Source: Dryococelus australis
Lineage: Eukaryota; Arthropoda; Insecta; Phasmatodea; Phasmatidae
NCBI GenBank assembly: GCA_029891345.1
Contig: CM056993.1
Coordinates: forward strand, 224,139,924-224,203,923
Reading direction: 5' to 3'
Length of the DNA stretch: 64,000 nt
This document shows positions 46,985-58,229 of this stretch, in pieces. Within the stretch, counting starts at the first letter, position 1. Every line of letters starts with the position of its first letter. A model generated the notes under the pieces. It saw nothing but the letters and a program-made list of their open reading frames with translations, did no database searches and was not told where the DNA came from. The position numbers and the translations under genes are program-made.

Positions 46985-48720
46985 GCGACCACACTGGGCA
47001 GTTGCTTTCAAAATGGCGACCATTTTAAAATTTAGTGTGATCTCGAAAACTATTTCACCGATATAAACCAAATTTTGTATGCTGACAAGGCAAGGTGTAA
47101 GAATTGATGCCGAGGCTAATATTGATGTTGGTCCACCATTTTGGAAAATAGCGCCACAAGAAAGAATAAGATTTGTATGTCATATCTCGATAGCTACTCA
47201 ATCAATTTTCGCCAAATTTAGCATGTAAGTAATACTATGACATGCCAGATAAACGTTAATAATTGAACTTATTGGGCAATTATTTTCAAAATGGTGACCA
47301 TACAGTTTTTTTAAAATGTTTATTTGGTGTAACTATCGTATTCAACCAAATTTTATATTATAAACAACCAAATTGTATATCTTGGCACTATCATATACGT
47401 TAAACAACGACCAATTTTGCAAGCCATTTTGTCAAATAGCATTACATGATTAAATGAAGTTTTTTGTGTAATAACTCGAGAAACAATTGACCGATTCCTA
47501 CCAAACATGGCAAACAAGTAGGCCTAGTACTGTGGTAGGTTATGTCAACTTATGTGTCTTAGGTATGCCAGACACTTATTTTCAAATTTTCATACCTATT
47601 TTAGTTTTATATGTTATATAGTTACAAAACCATACAATTAATTCCAATTAAACTTTGTATACTGCCTCTATATATTACAACCATATAATGTGTCCATACA
47701 AAATCCCTTTTGTCCGCCAGTTTGTAAATTAGTATAATGTGACAAATTTAAATTACGCAAAATCTCACAGTAAACAATCGATTTCTACCAAATTTGGCAA
47801 ACAAGTAGCACTATGGCTGGCCATGTAAACTGATAAACTTTGAGAGTGTCAGACACACATATTTTTTAATGGGGCCATATACACATTGTATTCCAAAATG
47901 TTTTATTAACGAAACTGTAAAACAGATTTCAACTTAACTCTGTATACTGACAGTATGATTTATATATTGTATATGCAAAGTCTCATTCCTCCGGCATTTT
48001 GTAAGATAGTGCCACAAGAAATAATACAGTTTTTATGCCATTTCTTGGGAAATAATCAATCTATTTCTTTCAAATTTGACGAAGATATTGTATTGTGGCA
48101 GGTCATATTAATTCATATGTTTTTAAGTGAGTGAGTCTTTTATTTTTTGAATGGTGCCTATACAAACCTTTTAGTTTAGTGTGCCCTATCTACGAAACTA
48201 TGCAACAGAGTTAAATTTAACTTAGTTTATTGTATCCATGACAATCATCGAATGTGCTAATTCATACATTTTTGTCCTCCATTTATGAAAATCTTCACAT
48301 GAACAATGGACGTTTAATGCCATATCTCGATGGCCAATCAACCGATTTATAGCAACATTTCACGCAAGTATGGCTACAGTAGGGTATGTAAAATAACATG
48401 TGTTATGTGCAGCAGGCATCTTATAATGGGGGTTTATATACATAAATTAGAATAATTTGTTATATATATATATATCAATAGTTTCAACAAAATTCAACGA
48501 AATTTTATACGCAAAAAGATTTTTTTGCAAAGTAGTGCAGTTGAGTAGATTGAATATTTTGCCATATTTTAGGAATAATTCTACTAATTTTCACCAAATT
48601 TTGCACACCTGCAAAAGGCCATGCAAAATTACACTTTTTAAATGGGGTCAGAAAATGATCTTCAAATGGCGGCCATATAAACATTTTGATGTGTTTTAAT
48701 GCTGCGAATACTACCTCCGT
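46985..48720 (+). repeat. Tandem array of ~280-bp dimeric units
   Basis: About six diverged units. The anchor aaaatggcgaccat recurs in changed form at ~47012, 47289, 47583, 47868, 48148, 48424 and 48664, spaced 240-294 bp. Each unit is two related halves of ~140 bp: for example atctcgaaaactatttcacc then aaccaaattttgtatgctga at 47041, and atctcgatagctactcaatc then cgccaaatttagcatgtaag at 47183. No unit has a sustained reading frame. The same family occurs inverted at 41431-41905. Confidence 0.82.
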
Positions 48721-48724
48721 GATA

Positions 48725-48935
48725 CAGTTGATAGCAAACTATCTTAATTTTACGAGTTTTTCTGAATTCGAATCCAGGGTAAGTCATTAGTGTATTTTAA
48801 TTGCCTTGGTACTATTTCACATCTTTCTGGTTTCATCTCTAATGATATTGCTGTCAATGAGACTTTAAGGAACTTCACTAAAATTTATTTCCACCGATGT
48901 AGAGGAAAGTAGGCTCATAAGTTATTAGTATACTC
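48725..48935 (+). repeat. Right terminal arm of 7.7-kb foldback structure
   Basis: Inverted partner of 41221-41430 (blocks listed there), placed directly outside the ~280-bp array as the left arm is. It is followed by a T run (~48939-48952). A 16-mer gttgatagcaaactat at 48727 also occurs at 41330 in direct, not inverted, orientation. Confidence 0.75.
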
Positions 48936-49799
48936 TTGTTTTTTTTTTTTTTAATATGAGTCTTGCACATTTGGATAAAGAAATAAGGCCGTATGCAATT
49001 AGTATACAATAACAACTTTACTCTGACCCCGCAACAGATACCATTGGCGGTATTTCATTGTAACAAACGCCTAAGGATATCTAAAGAAAAACGTTTTATT
49101 ATAATATAATAATAGACCTCAAACAGAATATATTACAAATTAGGCTTGTTCTCAGCAAGCCTTGTGTCTCTCTGGTCCTTTTCAGTAATAGGTATAGGTA
49201 GGTAAAATAAGTCAGGAGCATACATTACACGCACAACCAGCTTATCAAATAGATAACAACTTCTGTGCGCAACAGGTTTTATAGGTGTAGAAATAAAACA
49301 TCAACGATTTAGTTTCACTGAGAATTTTTTTTGCATAGTGACTAGTGTAATGATGAGCGAAGATAAAGCAAATACTTAAAGATGCTCTGCATATTCAAGA
49401 CTTTACGTTTTTGGCTAAATAAATGCAATGTTGTGAGATTTTCCAGAGAAGATAATTTCTGGGTATCTATTGTTTGTGTGCGTCGTGAAAGGAAATAGCT
49501 ATAATTTATGAGTAAACTTAACACATACCCGGTAGTTAGCTTCTCATGATTCTTCCACACTAATACACATCAATATTTTCAAAATCATAATTAGATGGGT
49601 CAATATACAAAAACATAATAGCCGAACCCCGAAAAAATTTATACAATAAGTTTCTAAATTGATTTCGGCTCCTAAGGCTATGGTCAAAAATGTAGTAAAA
49701 GTCTAGTTTTCTGTGACCTTGAGATATGTTGTTTTTTCAAGAGGGTGTCCAAGGAGCCTATCATGATATGAAAAGTGCTGTATCTCAAAAACTATTCAA
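48936..49799. other. Non-coding spacer before the 3-kb TIR element
   Basis: AT-rich, no gene recognised. Its last ~55 bp (from ~49745) may be the diverged outer part of the left terminal inverted repeat, since gatatgaaaagtgctgtatc resembles sequence at the mirrored position near 52810. Confidence 0.4.
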
Positions 49800-49884
49800 C
49801 CTTGGAAGGTAATTTTGGTGTCTAACCTCATGTTTATGGACCCAAGAAATTAAATGAAATCAAGTTAAATACTCTCAGTTTAGA
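49800..49884 (+). repeat. Left TIR of the 3-kb FHGMG element
   Basis: Aligns with the reverse complement of 52717-52801: attttggtgtctaacctcat against gttttggtgtctaagtttat, then ccaagaaattaaatgaaatc against ccaagatgttaaattaaatc, and a shared inner end tactctcagttta. Identity is roughly 75-80 percent with two or three single-base gaps. The true outer boundary is not fixed. Confidence 0.78.
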
Positions 49885-50082
49885 ATTCGCCACTAACATT
49901 TCAATATTGGGTTCTAGATGAAATTTTAATAATTTGGAATGGGCTGTTATTAATCGGATGTGTACCTGTTTGCTGGTTATTTGCAGGTTTGATTATTTTG
50001 TAAAGGCACTAATAATACATATAATAATGTAATCAATAGGATTTATATTTATGTTATTTATATCGACTTTTCCAGGCAAAAA

Positions 50083-52513
50083 ATGAGTGCGTTCAGTGTT
50101 GACTAAACTTATCCAATTTGTCATATCCAAGTGGATGATGGATATGACGTAGTCAAGATTTTACAAAAGGGTGCAGACGGATTAAATGCAGCAAGTGCAC
50201 AAAGAGGTGACACTATTACTATGACTGCTGGCAGTAAAGTGCATACAAACTGCCGCAAAGTGCACGTAAATAAAACATAAATAGAACTTAATTTAAAGAG
50301 GAAACATTTGGGAGCATCAGGTAATATTCAAAGCAGTACTAGAATGTCTGAAGGTACATTCAATAGCAAAACTGACTGCTTTTCTGTGGCAAAAGTGTTT
50401 TGGAAGTGAGTAGTGCAAGATTTAGTTATGTAAAAACTGATATATTTACAAAGACAATTTTGCAATGTTGTGACAGTCGTCGTAATGAGTGGTCATTCAA
50501 AGTAAAAGGTAAAATCGAATACTTTAATGGTGATCTTCATGCTACTAACTGCGTGTACCATCACACTTGTAGCAACCATTTTCATTGTGGCTGTAATGTA
50601 CCCCAGCTATTTTAATGTAACCCTGAGATAAAGTGAAGGAAATCGGGAAGGCCTAAGAATGAGGATAAAGAACAAGAATTATCAAAAATGTGTGCCTACC
50701 TAGAAGCAAAAGATGAAGAACGGCTAACAGTGTCTGACCTGAAGAGCAAAATTAAGGAGTATTTGTTAGATATTGATTCCTTGCCCTAGGTAATCAGTAC
50801 CTAAAAAAACAGCCGAGAGGACTTCTATACAGATTGCAGAAGGAGATGGTTTACATGATGTAGTTACAATGAGAGAGAAAACTGCACACATTATCAGGAC
50901 ATATTTCAACACTTCAAAACAAGGAGAAGATGAAGAGTTACAGAAGAGAGCAATAATTGAGGCAGCAGCAAGGCTCCTTAAAAGTGACATTAAAACCATT
51001 GTGCTATCAGTGAAAGAATATTATCCCACAACAGAGACTGTCGGTCTCCATCCAGCTATTGATTACATTCCCGAATGCCTTTGTATTCTGTTAAACACAA
51101 TGTTTGTGGAGAACGATACTCAGCAGAAAGTGGCCAGCATAGGTCAGGCAATAATTCAAGCAGTTCATCCAAGAGAGCTGTCATTGCACCATTGCAAATA
51201 TATCTTGCAGTGCAAATGCATCACTTATATAGGTCGACGTTTCTTGTTGACACCTTGTGTAACATGGGGTTCTGCTCTTCATATAGTGAAATGCACAGGT
51301 TTGAAAAAATGCTGCTATTTTTGCTGCTTCGAACATACTCGGAAGCGATATTACTGTAAGGAGCACAGCCGTGTTATTTGAAGCAGACAATGTTGATCAC
51401 GACATTATTACAATCAATGGGATAGGAACTTTTCACGGAATGGGTATGATAGCTGTCTTGACATCAGGGCAGAAGACAGTGTACAGTTTCTCTAGGCACA
51501 AAACTATGCATATTAACATTGTGGAGCTTTCAAAAGTTCCGATAATAGATCATATTTCAACAAAAACTTCCATAAAGATGTAAAATTCTCAGTACTTCCG
51601 AGTCTTCCAGAATGCGAAAAGAAAGTGGATATATTGTGGGAATTATCATTCAGTCTCATAAATGCACTGCAAAGTTGTTACGGGATGATACAGATTATTC
51701 ATCAGGAAAACGAACACCCAGATCAGTCTTCAATCAAGTATCTACCAATGATAGATATGTATTCCGGGTACGAGACTTGCATTCTTCCACATTGGATCTC
51801 CTTTGAAGGCTTGCGACCAAGCACCACCTTGAGCATATAGTCGCATTCGATCAGCCTCTGGACTAAAAGGCCACAGAGATAATCACCGACTCACCATTAG
51901 ACAGCCACCTGAAATCCATTGCCCTGCTCCTAGGGAGCTTCCGCATGTTCATGAATTTGGGTCATTTATGGCAGGCACAGGATTTACTGACATTCTAGGA
52001 GTAATCTATGGTGAGAATGCAGTAGCTCATACGATGACGGGGAAATAGGTTCAGAGAGTATTTCGTGTCCATCTTTTTGTAGAAAACTATCTAAATCGTA
52101 TAATGGGGTCCGAGATGATGAATGAAGACCCAGATTTTGCAACAATGGTTGGAACATGCGAGGAGTATAGTGCACTGTTGAATGGGGAGGAGACGTTAGA
52201 AAAATTATTAAAATCAAAAATACTCAGTCAAATTAAAAGAAAGTAAGAGAAAAGGAAAATCGAACTGTGTGGTATGTCTAAGACAAGTAAATTATGGTTA
52301 AATTATCAAAGGATGGTTGCAGTTGCCTGGTCATTAATAATGGCAGATCGAACAGGTTCTTGGTTGAAGCACTTACGTGCTGTTTCTGACTGCCTTCCAA
52401 TATTCGCTGCAGCAGGGCATTATAATTATTTGAAATCTGCACACTTCTATGTTCAAGAAATGACTCAACTTCACACAAACTACCCAGCTGTATTAAGCAA
52501 TTTAAAGTATTAA
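50083..52513 (+). pseudogene. Decayed ORF of an uncharacterised multicopy invertebrate family (ADNVDH/FHGMG)
   Basis: About 2.4 kb of coding relic in several frames. Start: ATG at 50083 after a splice-acceptor-like cttttccag. Blocks in order: YPICHIQVDDG and VHTNCRKVHVN (Cys/His pair, possibly zinc-binding; 50107-50270), QCCDSRRNEWSFKVKG and CVYHHTCSNHF (50459-50586), RAIIEAAARLLKSDIKT and KVASIGQAIIQAVHPREL (50869-51180), QMHHLYRSTFLVDTL and GFCSSYSEM, ADNVDHD and GTFHGMGMIAVL (51382-51470), IDMYSGYETC (~51750), PHVHEFGSFMAGTGF (~51945), then MADRTGSWLKHLRAVSDCLP and AAAGHYNYLKSAHFYVQEM (52339-52470). I know this block order from unannotated, repeated proteins of many invertebrates, which I recall as continuing further, so the 3' part seems lost. 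No function is known to me. Several stops and frame shifts; TIR-like sequences flank it. Confidence 0.7.
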
Positions 52514-52716
52514 GTAATTTAGGTGAAAAGATATGATCGGTCTATTGGGTGTAATATATGACTTCTTAATTATTTTAAAACTATAATTTACTGTAAATAC
52601 TTACAGGAAACTCTTTTACCTTTTTTTTGCTCTTAAAAATTTTGGCAACTTAAACATCCATAACTTGTCAATAATAAGCTGTGAATAATTGTAATTTAAT
52701 TTAGTTCTTATTTAAA

Positions 52717-52801
52717 AGTAAACTGAGAGTAGTTTACTAGATTTAATTTAACATCTTGGATCTTAAAACATAAACTTAGACACCAAAACCACCTTTCTAT
52801 G
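52717..52801 (-). repeat. Right TIR of the 3-kb FHGMG element
   Basis: Inverted partner of 49800-49884. It begins on the inner side taaactgagagtagtttact and runs to the outer cttagacaccaaaaccacct plus ~14 bp. It lies 204 bp after the last stop of the ORF. The similarity fades gradually outward to ~52860. Confidence 0.78.
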
Positions 52802-53832
52802 CTAAATTGTGTTTCACGTATCTATTTTTAAGATTTTGGCATCCACTTTGTGCGCCAGATTGTAAATTACCCCTTTCTAATGCTCCGAGTAAACTAGACA
52901 TTTAGTATGTAATTAAATACATCCGTTGAAAAAACCTTTTATGTCTATTTATTTGCGGTTCAACCGTATATTTACCTGTCTAAATGGGAGCATTTGTTTA
53001 TGTGAGTGTTAGGTTAATTTGCCCAAACCAGTTGTCCAGCTATACTCTGTCATCATCGTAACTCAGTTATGAAATCTTTGTCGATTAAACATTGAAGTCA
53101 AATATTTCGTCCGTAATAAAATTGGTTGTTTTTGTTATTAATATAAAAAAGAAAATTTATTAAAAGTTGTTTCTGTATAAAATATGACAATTTCGAAGTC
53201 TTTTGCATTTGGTACTGTAAAATAGTTCATAATATAAATGTGATTGTGGACATTCATTATGCCTAGTTTTATTCACACTTAAACTACAAAATAACGGTAG
53301 CTTATTTAGCTAAACAACATTTACAACCTTCCTTAAATAGCTTTTTTTAACCAATGTTTCGCAATTAAAAGAAGACTAAATTTTATGTGACACATTAGAA
53401 ACATCCCTTCAAAATCAAAGTCATAGTCTTTTAGAATTTGATGTTTCATTCCTATCATATTAGTTGTGGTTACACCAATACACTTTTACAAACTGCAAAC
53501 AAATTCCATTTTATTATATTTATGTTTTCATGCTTTATAGCAATTAACTTGCTTTATTGGTATACGAATTATATTTTTCATACATAATGTTTTATTATAA
53601 CATTAGATATGAATTTAAAATTAATTCATTGACGCATTCACTTTTACACTAATCACTGACAAAATCAATTTTATGTAGGATGTAAAACACATGCTGTAAT
53701 TTCATATATGATATAGAGCCTACATGATCTGCCAAACGATGTTGTATTGTTAACATTCCAGCAATGCTAATGCATGCTTGTCTTGGTCAACATCGGCAGA
53801 AAGTATATATATAGCACGGGTGCTAATTAAAA
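52802..53832. other. AT-rich non-coding DNA
   Basis: No gene or repeat recognised. There is no endonuclease or ORF1 sequence here, so the LINE that follows is 5'-truncated. Confidence 0.5.
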
Positions 53833-54920
53833 CCGCCCATGTGCAGGAATACACCAAGCAGACAACTATCCCCACCAGGTGCAGGTGTTCACTGACCAGC
53901 TATCTAACCCCACCTAAGAGCAGGAGTACACTGAACTTCTAACTAACCCCACCCAGGTGCAGGAGTACACCAAGCAGATAACTAACCCAATCCAGGTGCA
54001 GGAGTACACTGAACAGCTAACTAACCCCACCCAGGTGCAGGAGTACACCGACCAGCTAACTAACCCCATCCAGGTGCAGGAGTGCACCGAGCAGGTAACT
54101 AACCCCGCCCAGGTGCAGTAGTATGCCGAGCACTATCTAACCCCGCTCACATGCGGAAGTACACCGAGCAGCTAACTAACCCCGCCCAGGTGCAGGAGTA
54201 CTCTCAGCAGCTAACTAACCCCACCCAGGTGCAGGAGTACACAGACCAGCTAACTAACCCCGTCCAGGTGCAGGAGTGCACCGAGCAGGTAACTAACCCC
54301 GCCCAGGTGCAGGAGTACACCGAGCACTATCTAACCCCGCTCAGGTGTGGGAGTACACCGAGCAGCTAACTAACCCCACATAGGTGCAGGAGTACACCGA
54401 GTAGCTAACTAGCCCCGCCCAGGTGTAGGAGTACTCTCAGCAGCTAACTAACCCCACCCAGGTGCGGGAGTACACCGAGCAGCTAACTAACCCTGTGCAG
54501 GTGCTGGAGTATACCGACCAGCTAACTAACCCCACCCAGGGGCAGGAGTACACCAATCAGCTATCTTACCCCACCCATGTGCAGGAGTACACCGGGCTGC
54601 TAACTAACCCCGCCCAGGTGCAGGTGTACGCCGAGCACTAATATCCCCGCTCAGGTGCAGGAGTACACCGAACAGCTAACTAACCCCGCCCAGGTGCAGA
54701 AGTACACCGAGAAGCTAATTAACTCCACCCAGGTGCAGGAGTACACCGAGCAGGTAACTAACCCCGCCAATGTGCAAGAGTATGCCTAGCAGGTAACTAA
54801 CCCCACCCAGGTGCTGGAGTACACTGAGCATCTAACTAACCCAACCCAGGTGCAGGTGTACGCCGAGCAGCTAACTAACTTCCCCCAGGCGCAGAAGTAC
54901 GCCGAGCAGCTAACTAACCG
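53833..54920 (+). repeat. 39-bp minisatellite grown from LINE coding DNA
   Basis: About 28 units of 39 bp (gtgcaggagtacaccgagca then gctaactaaccccgcccag), coding VQEYTEQLTNPAQ when in frame. The last unit runs directly into LINE coding sequence as YAEQLTNRIQNAIESV, so the unit derives from the segment between endonuclease and RT. Variant units recur at higher order: agtgcaccgagcaggtaac at 54081 and 54275 (194 bp apart), ctctcagcagctaac at 54201 and 54434 (233 bp apart). A 38-bp variant (gagcactatctaacc) shifts the frame in each higher-order block, and some units hold stops (for example 54119). Confidence 0.92.
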
Positions 54921-56793
54921 CATTCAAAACGCGATAGAATCAGTAATCCTACTCTCAACAATTAAAAAACGCCAAGGGGAATTCCCCGCACATATAAAAT
55001 ACCTTATCTAGGCGCGAAACAGAGCCCACAGTCCCTGGCAACAAAACAGGCAGCTGGATTACATACTACGAGAAGTAAATCAACTTCAACGTGAAATAAA
55101 ACAGCATCTTTCCCTCCACAAAGCCATGTAGTGGGATACAAAAGTGGCAAAATGAACCACTGAGGACAACACGCTATGGAAATGTGCGAAGAATCTCTTC
55201 ACAGAAGCGATTACCATTCCACCCCTGCAAAAATCAGATGGAACATTTGTCTTCACAACTGCGGAAAAACTGATACCCTAGCACACCCACTAGGAAAGGC
55301 TCTCCAACCGAATGAAACCCCACAGTGCCCGCAACATACAGCACACATGGAGCAACAAAGGCCCTTCTACTAGCTGCAACCTACCACACGCCCCGTTCCT
55401 ACTTCTCCAGAAGGAATGAAACGAATCATACGAAAAATTAAATGTAACTAAGTCCCTGGGGCAGAAGGTTAACAACTGCCCTCAAACAACTAGCTGAGTC
55501 ACCTCTCACAGCGATTACGTCCTCCATCAATGGCATCTTTGGCACAAATACATGGCCAAAGTCCTGGAAACCAGCTAAAGTTATACTATTTCCAAAGCCG
55601 AGCAAAGACCCCACACTCCCCCAAAACTATCGTCTATTCAGCCTATTAAACACACTTTCCAAAGTCGCGGAAAGCATATTTTTAAACCGCCTTCAAGCCC
55701 ATCTGGACGAAAATAATGTTATCTCCAGCTTCCAATTTGGCTTCCGGAAGAACCACTCCTCTTCACATCAGCTAGTGCGAATCGTCGAACAAATCACCAA
55801 GTCTTTCAACTGGCGCCAATGCACAACCGCAGCATTCCTGGATATCGAAAAGGCCTTCGACAGGGTATGGCACACTGGCCTAATATATAAATTACAAGAA
55901 ATAAATCTGCCAGACACCTGCTTCCACACCCTGGCCTCTTGCCTAAACGAAAGGAAGCTTTATACAAATACACAGGATGTAAACTGAAGTAAAAAGGTGA
56001 TTCAAGCGTGTGTTCCACAAGGCACTATACTAGACCCCATGCTGTTCAATATTTACACTCCAGATCTCCCACCCACGCAGACAGCAAACACAGCATGCTA
56101 CTCAGACGATACATTAATCTACGCTAGCTCACATAGCCCACAACTCGCCATAGCGAAAGTTCAAGAGGGACTCCAACAAGTTGATCGCTGGTTTACAAAA
56201 TGGCGGACATCGTAAACACAGGAAAATCAGAAGCGGTGATTTTCACTAGAAGAAAAATCCCGGCAAACCTGGAAAAGCTAAAATTATTTAACCAGGAAAT
56301 AGAATATAAAACGTCAGTCCAATATCTTGGCATCCACTTAGACAGAAAACTAACTTGGCAAAAACACACAGTAACTAAAATTACTGCAGCTAATATTAAC
56401 ATGTCGAAACTATGCCCACTACTGAACCACAAAGGCAGCCTCACCCACATCAATGGAAAAATACTATACAAGGTGTGTATCAGCCCAATAACTACATATG
56501 CGGCACCAGCATGGGGATATGCGGCAAAAACACATTTAAGAAAACTTCAGTTGCTCCAAAACAAAGCCTCGAGGATGATCCTTCAAGTCACGGCCTATGC
56601 ACCAATCAGATTACTACACAAGGAAGCCAAGATAGAAACTCTACAAGACTTTATGCGCAAACAGGCAACAAGTTTCTACAAATCCACAATAAATAACATC
56701 AATCCGCTCATAAGCCAGATAGGAGTGTATGAAGCCACGAACTTTCGCAACCACAAGAGCCCTAAACACATGCTCTGGGAAAAACCCCCTTAA
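54921..56793 (+). pseudogene. Jockey-like LINE reverse transcriptase, 5'-truncated
   Basis: Non-LTR RT (target-primed reverse transcription). 54921-55290 in one frame with stops: pre-RT region, RNRAHSPWQQNRQLDYILRE and TLWKCAKNLF. The RT fingers and palm follow in shifting frames: KPSKDPTLPQNYRLFSLLNT (~55600), FQFGFRKNHSSSHQLVRIVE (~55735), FLDIEKAFDRVWHTGL (55837, catalytic Asp kept), VPQGTILDPMLFNIY (56011) and ACYSDDTLIYASS (56093, catalytic Asp pair kept). Thumb and C-terminal region at 56200-56793: VQYLGIHLDRKLTWQKH, TYAAPAWGYAAKTHLRKLQL. Catalytic residues survive but several frame breaks and stops make it inactive. No endonuclease upstream. Confidence 0.92.
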
Positions 56794-57260
56794 AATACTC
56801 CACATATATATCTATTAATATCTGGAATACCCTAAAATTACGTTCGATTAACCTGCGCTCCAATTACCGCGGATTCAGAAACATATACTATTTTACTCCT
56901 CACTCTCATCGGCTCTTGAGACACGTCCAAGTCTAATCACTGCCGAAGCTCAGAGCGGAGGCAGCCCGAGCCCTTGTGAGGGCCCTTAACCAACCAGGCG
57001 GTTCTCATTTGCAGTGCAGGAGAAAGGAGAAGCCAAACCCCTCCCCCTCCCGAACCCTTCAAAATATTTTAGGCGTATACTATTTAGTTTTAGGGAAGCT
57101 GAGTGCTCCCAGCAAACCCTGGTTCCCAATGATGATCCCCCCCTTACCATTCACCTGTCACCACAGGTTGGTGGGAGGAGGTGACAGTGAGGCTGTTACC
57201 TGTTTTTGCCCTTTGAATTACATTAATTTAGAAAAAAAGCAAGTTAAGTTATAGACTGGA
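56794..57260 (+). other. Probable 3' UTR of the first LINE
   Basis: After the RT C-terminal stop the sequence becomes GC-richer and purine/pyrimidine-skewed (ggagaaaggagaagccaaac, then cctccccctccc), typical of Jockey-type 3' tails. It ends around a gaaaaaaagcaagttaag stretch at ~57230. No clean poly(A) tail or target duplication. Confidence 0.5.
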
Positions 57261-58229
57261 CGAGAGTTTGTTAGACTCCTGGCCAGTCTTTCTCAGTAAA
57301 AGCAGATACTAAGGCTGAATATCCCGTGAATTTAATCGCGAAGGGTCTGGGTAAAGGCGTTGACTGCAGTGAAATGAGGCGAGGTGATTGTGTAAATAAA
57401 CTGGTGAAAATATACTAAATATTCTGAAATCAGTTGCTTTGTTAAAATAATTTTTATTCCAATCAATCAGTATCAAAGTTACGAGTTTTTTTTCTACCTA
57501 CCCATAACTAAGTGTTAAGTGAAAGCCCGGTGGTAGGGTGGGAATTTATTGCACCTCAGGGCTAGACCCCTTACGCCTACAAAGATAGGAATTCATGCAA
57601 GGAGACATGCATCACGGCAGAGAGGGATTAGGCAGCCATGGCCTGCAATTGGGGCCATGACTACCTCCCTAAGTGTACTTATAGCTAAGCTATCACTAGA
57701 AGAGACTGGGAAAAAGACGGCATAGACACCATAAAAACCCAGTCGCCAGAATAGAATTCAAAATTATTCATGCATTAATCAGAAATGCTACAAGAGACGA
57801 GAGAGTGTGTGAGTGTAACATGCTCATGTTAGTAGAGATGAAAAAGCTAGTAGAGAGAGGGGACGGGAACTATATTTCCTTTCGCCTTGGCAATTGGAAG
57901 GAGAAACTGGATTGTAACCAGAGAGGTGCTTGCACACCTCTCTGGTGGGGGATGTGGCGCTATTGGGTGGCTTCCCTTCGATTCCCCAGTAGAACCTGAA
58001 AATTAAAGAGAATAAAGTGAGTTGCCATCACGTAAGAAAGGAGGTGGTATAAGTGTCCGAGATCTACGGCACCAGAGCTCCAGAACACGAGTAGACGCCT
58101 CCTCACTAACCCCCCCCCCACCCTCCCTTCTCCTGGCATGACCAAAATCATTTAGATAGGGAACACATAATCAACCATTTTTGTGTCTAATAATGATGTT
58201 TCGCATCATAAATATCAAGTATGTGATTT
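57261..58229. other. Spacer between LINEs
   Basis: No gene recognised. Holds the perfect hairpin at 57917-57946 and a 9-C run at ~58109. It may include flanking copies of LINE untranslated sequence, but I could not align it. Confidence 0.4.
57917..57946. repeat. Perfect 12-bp hairpin, 6-nt loop
   Basis: accagagaggtg (57917-57928), loop cttgca, and its exact reverse complement (57935-57946). GC-rich stem. Followed by gggggatgtgg. Its position between two LINEs suggests it could be part of an untranslated region, but this is unproven. Confidence 0.8.
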
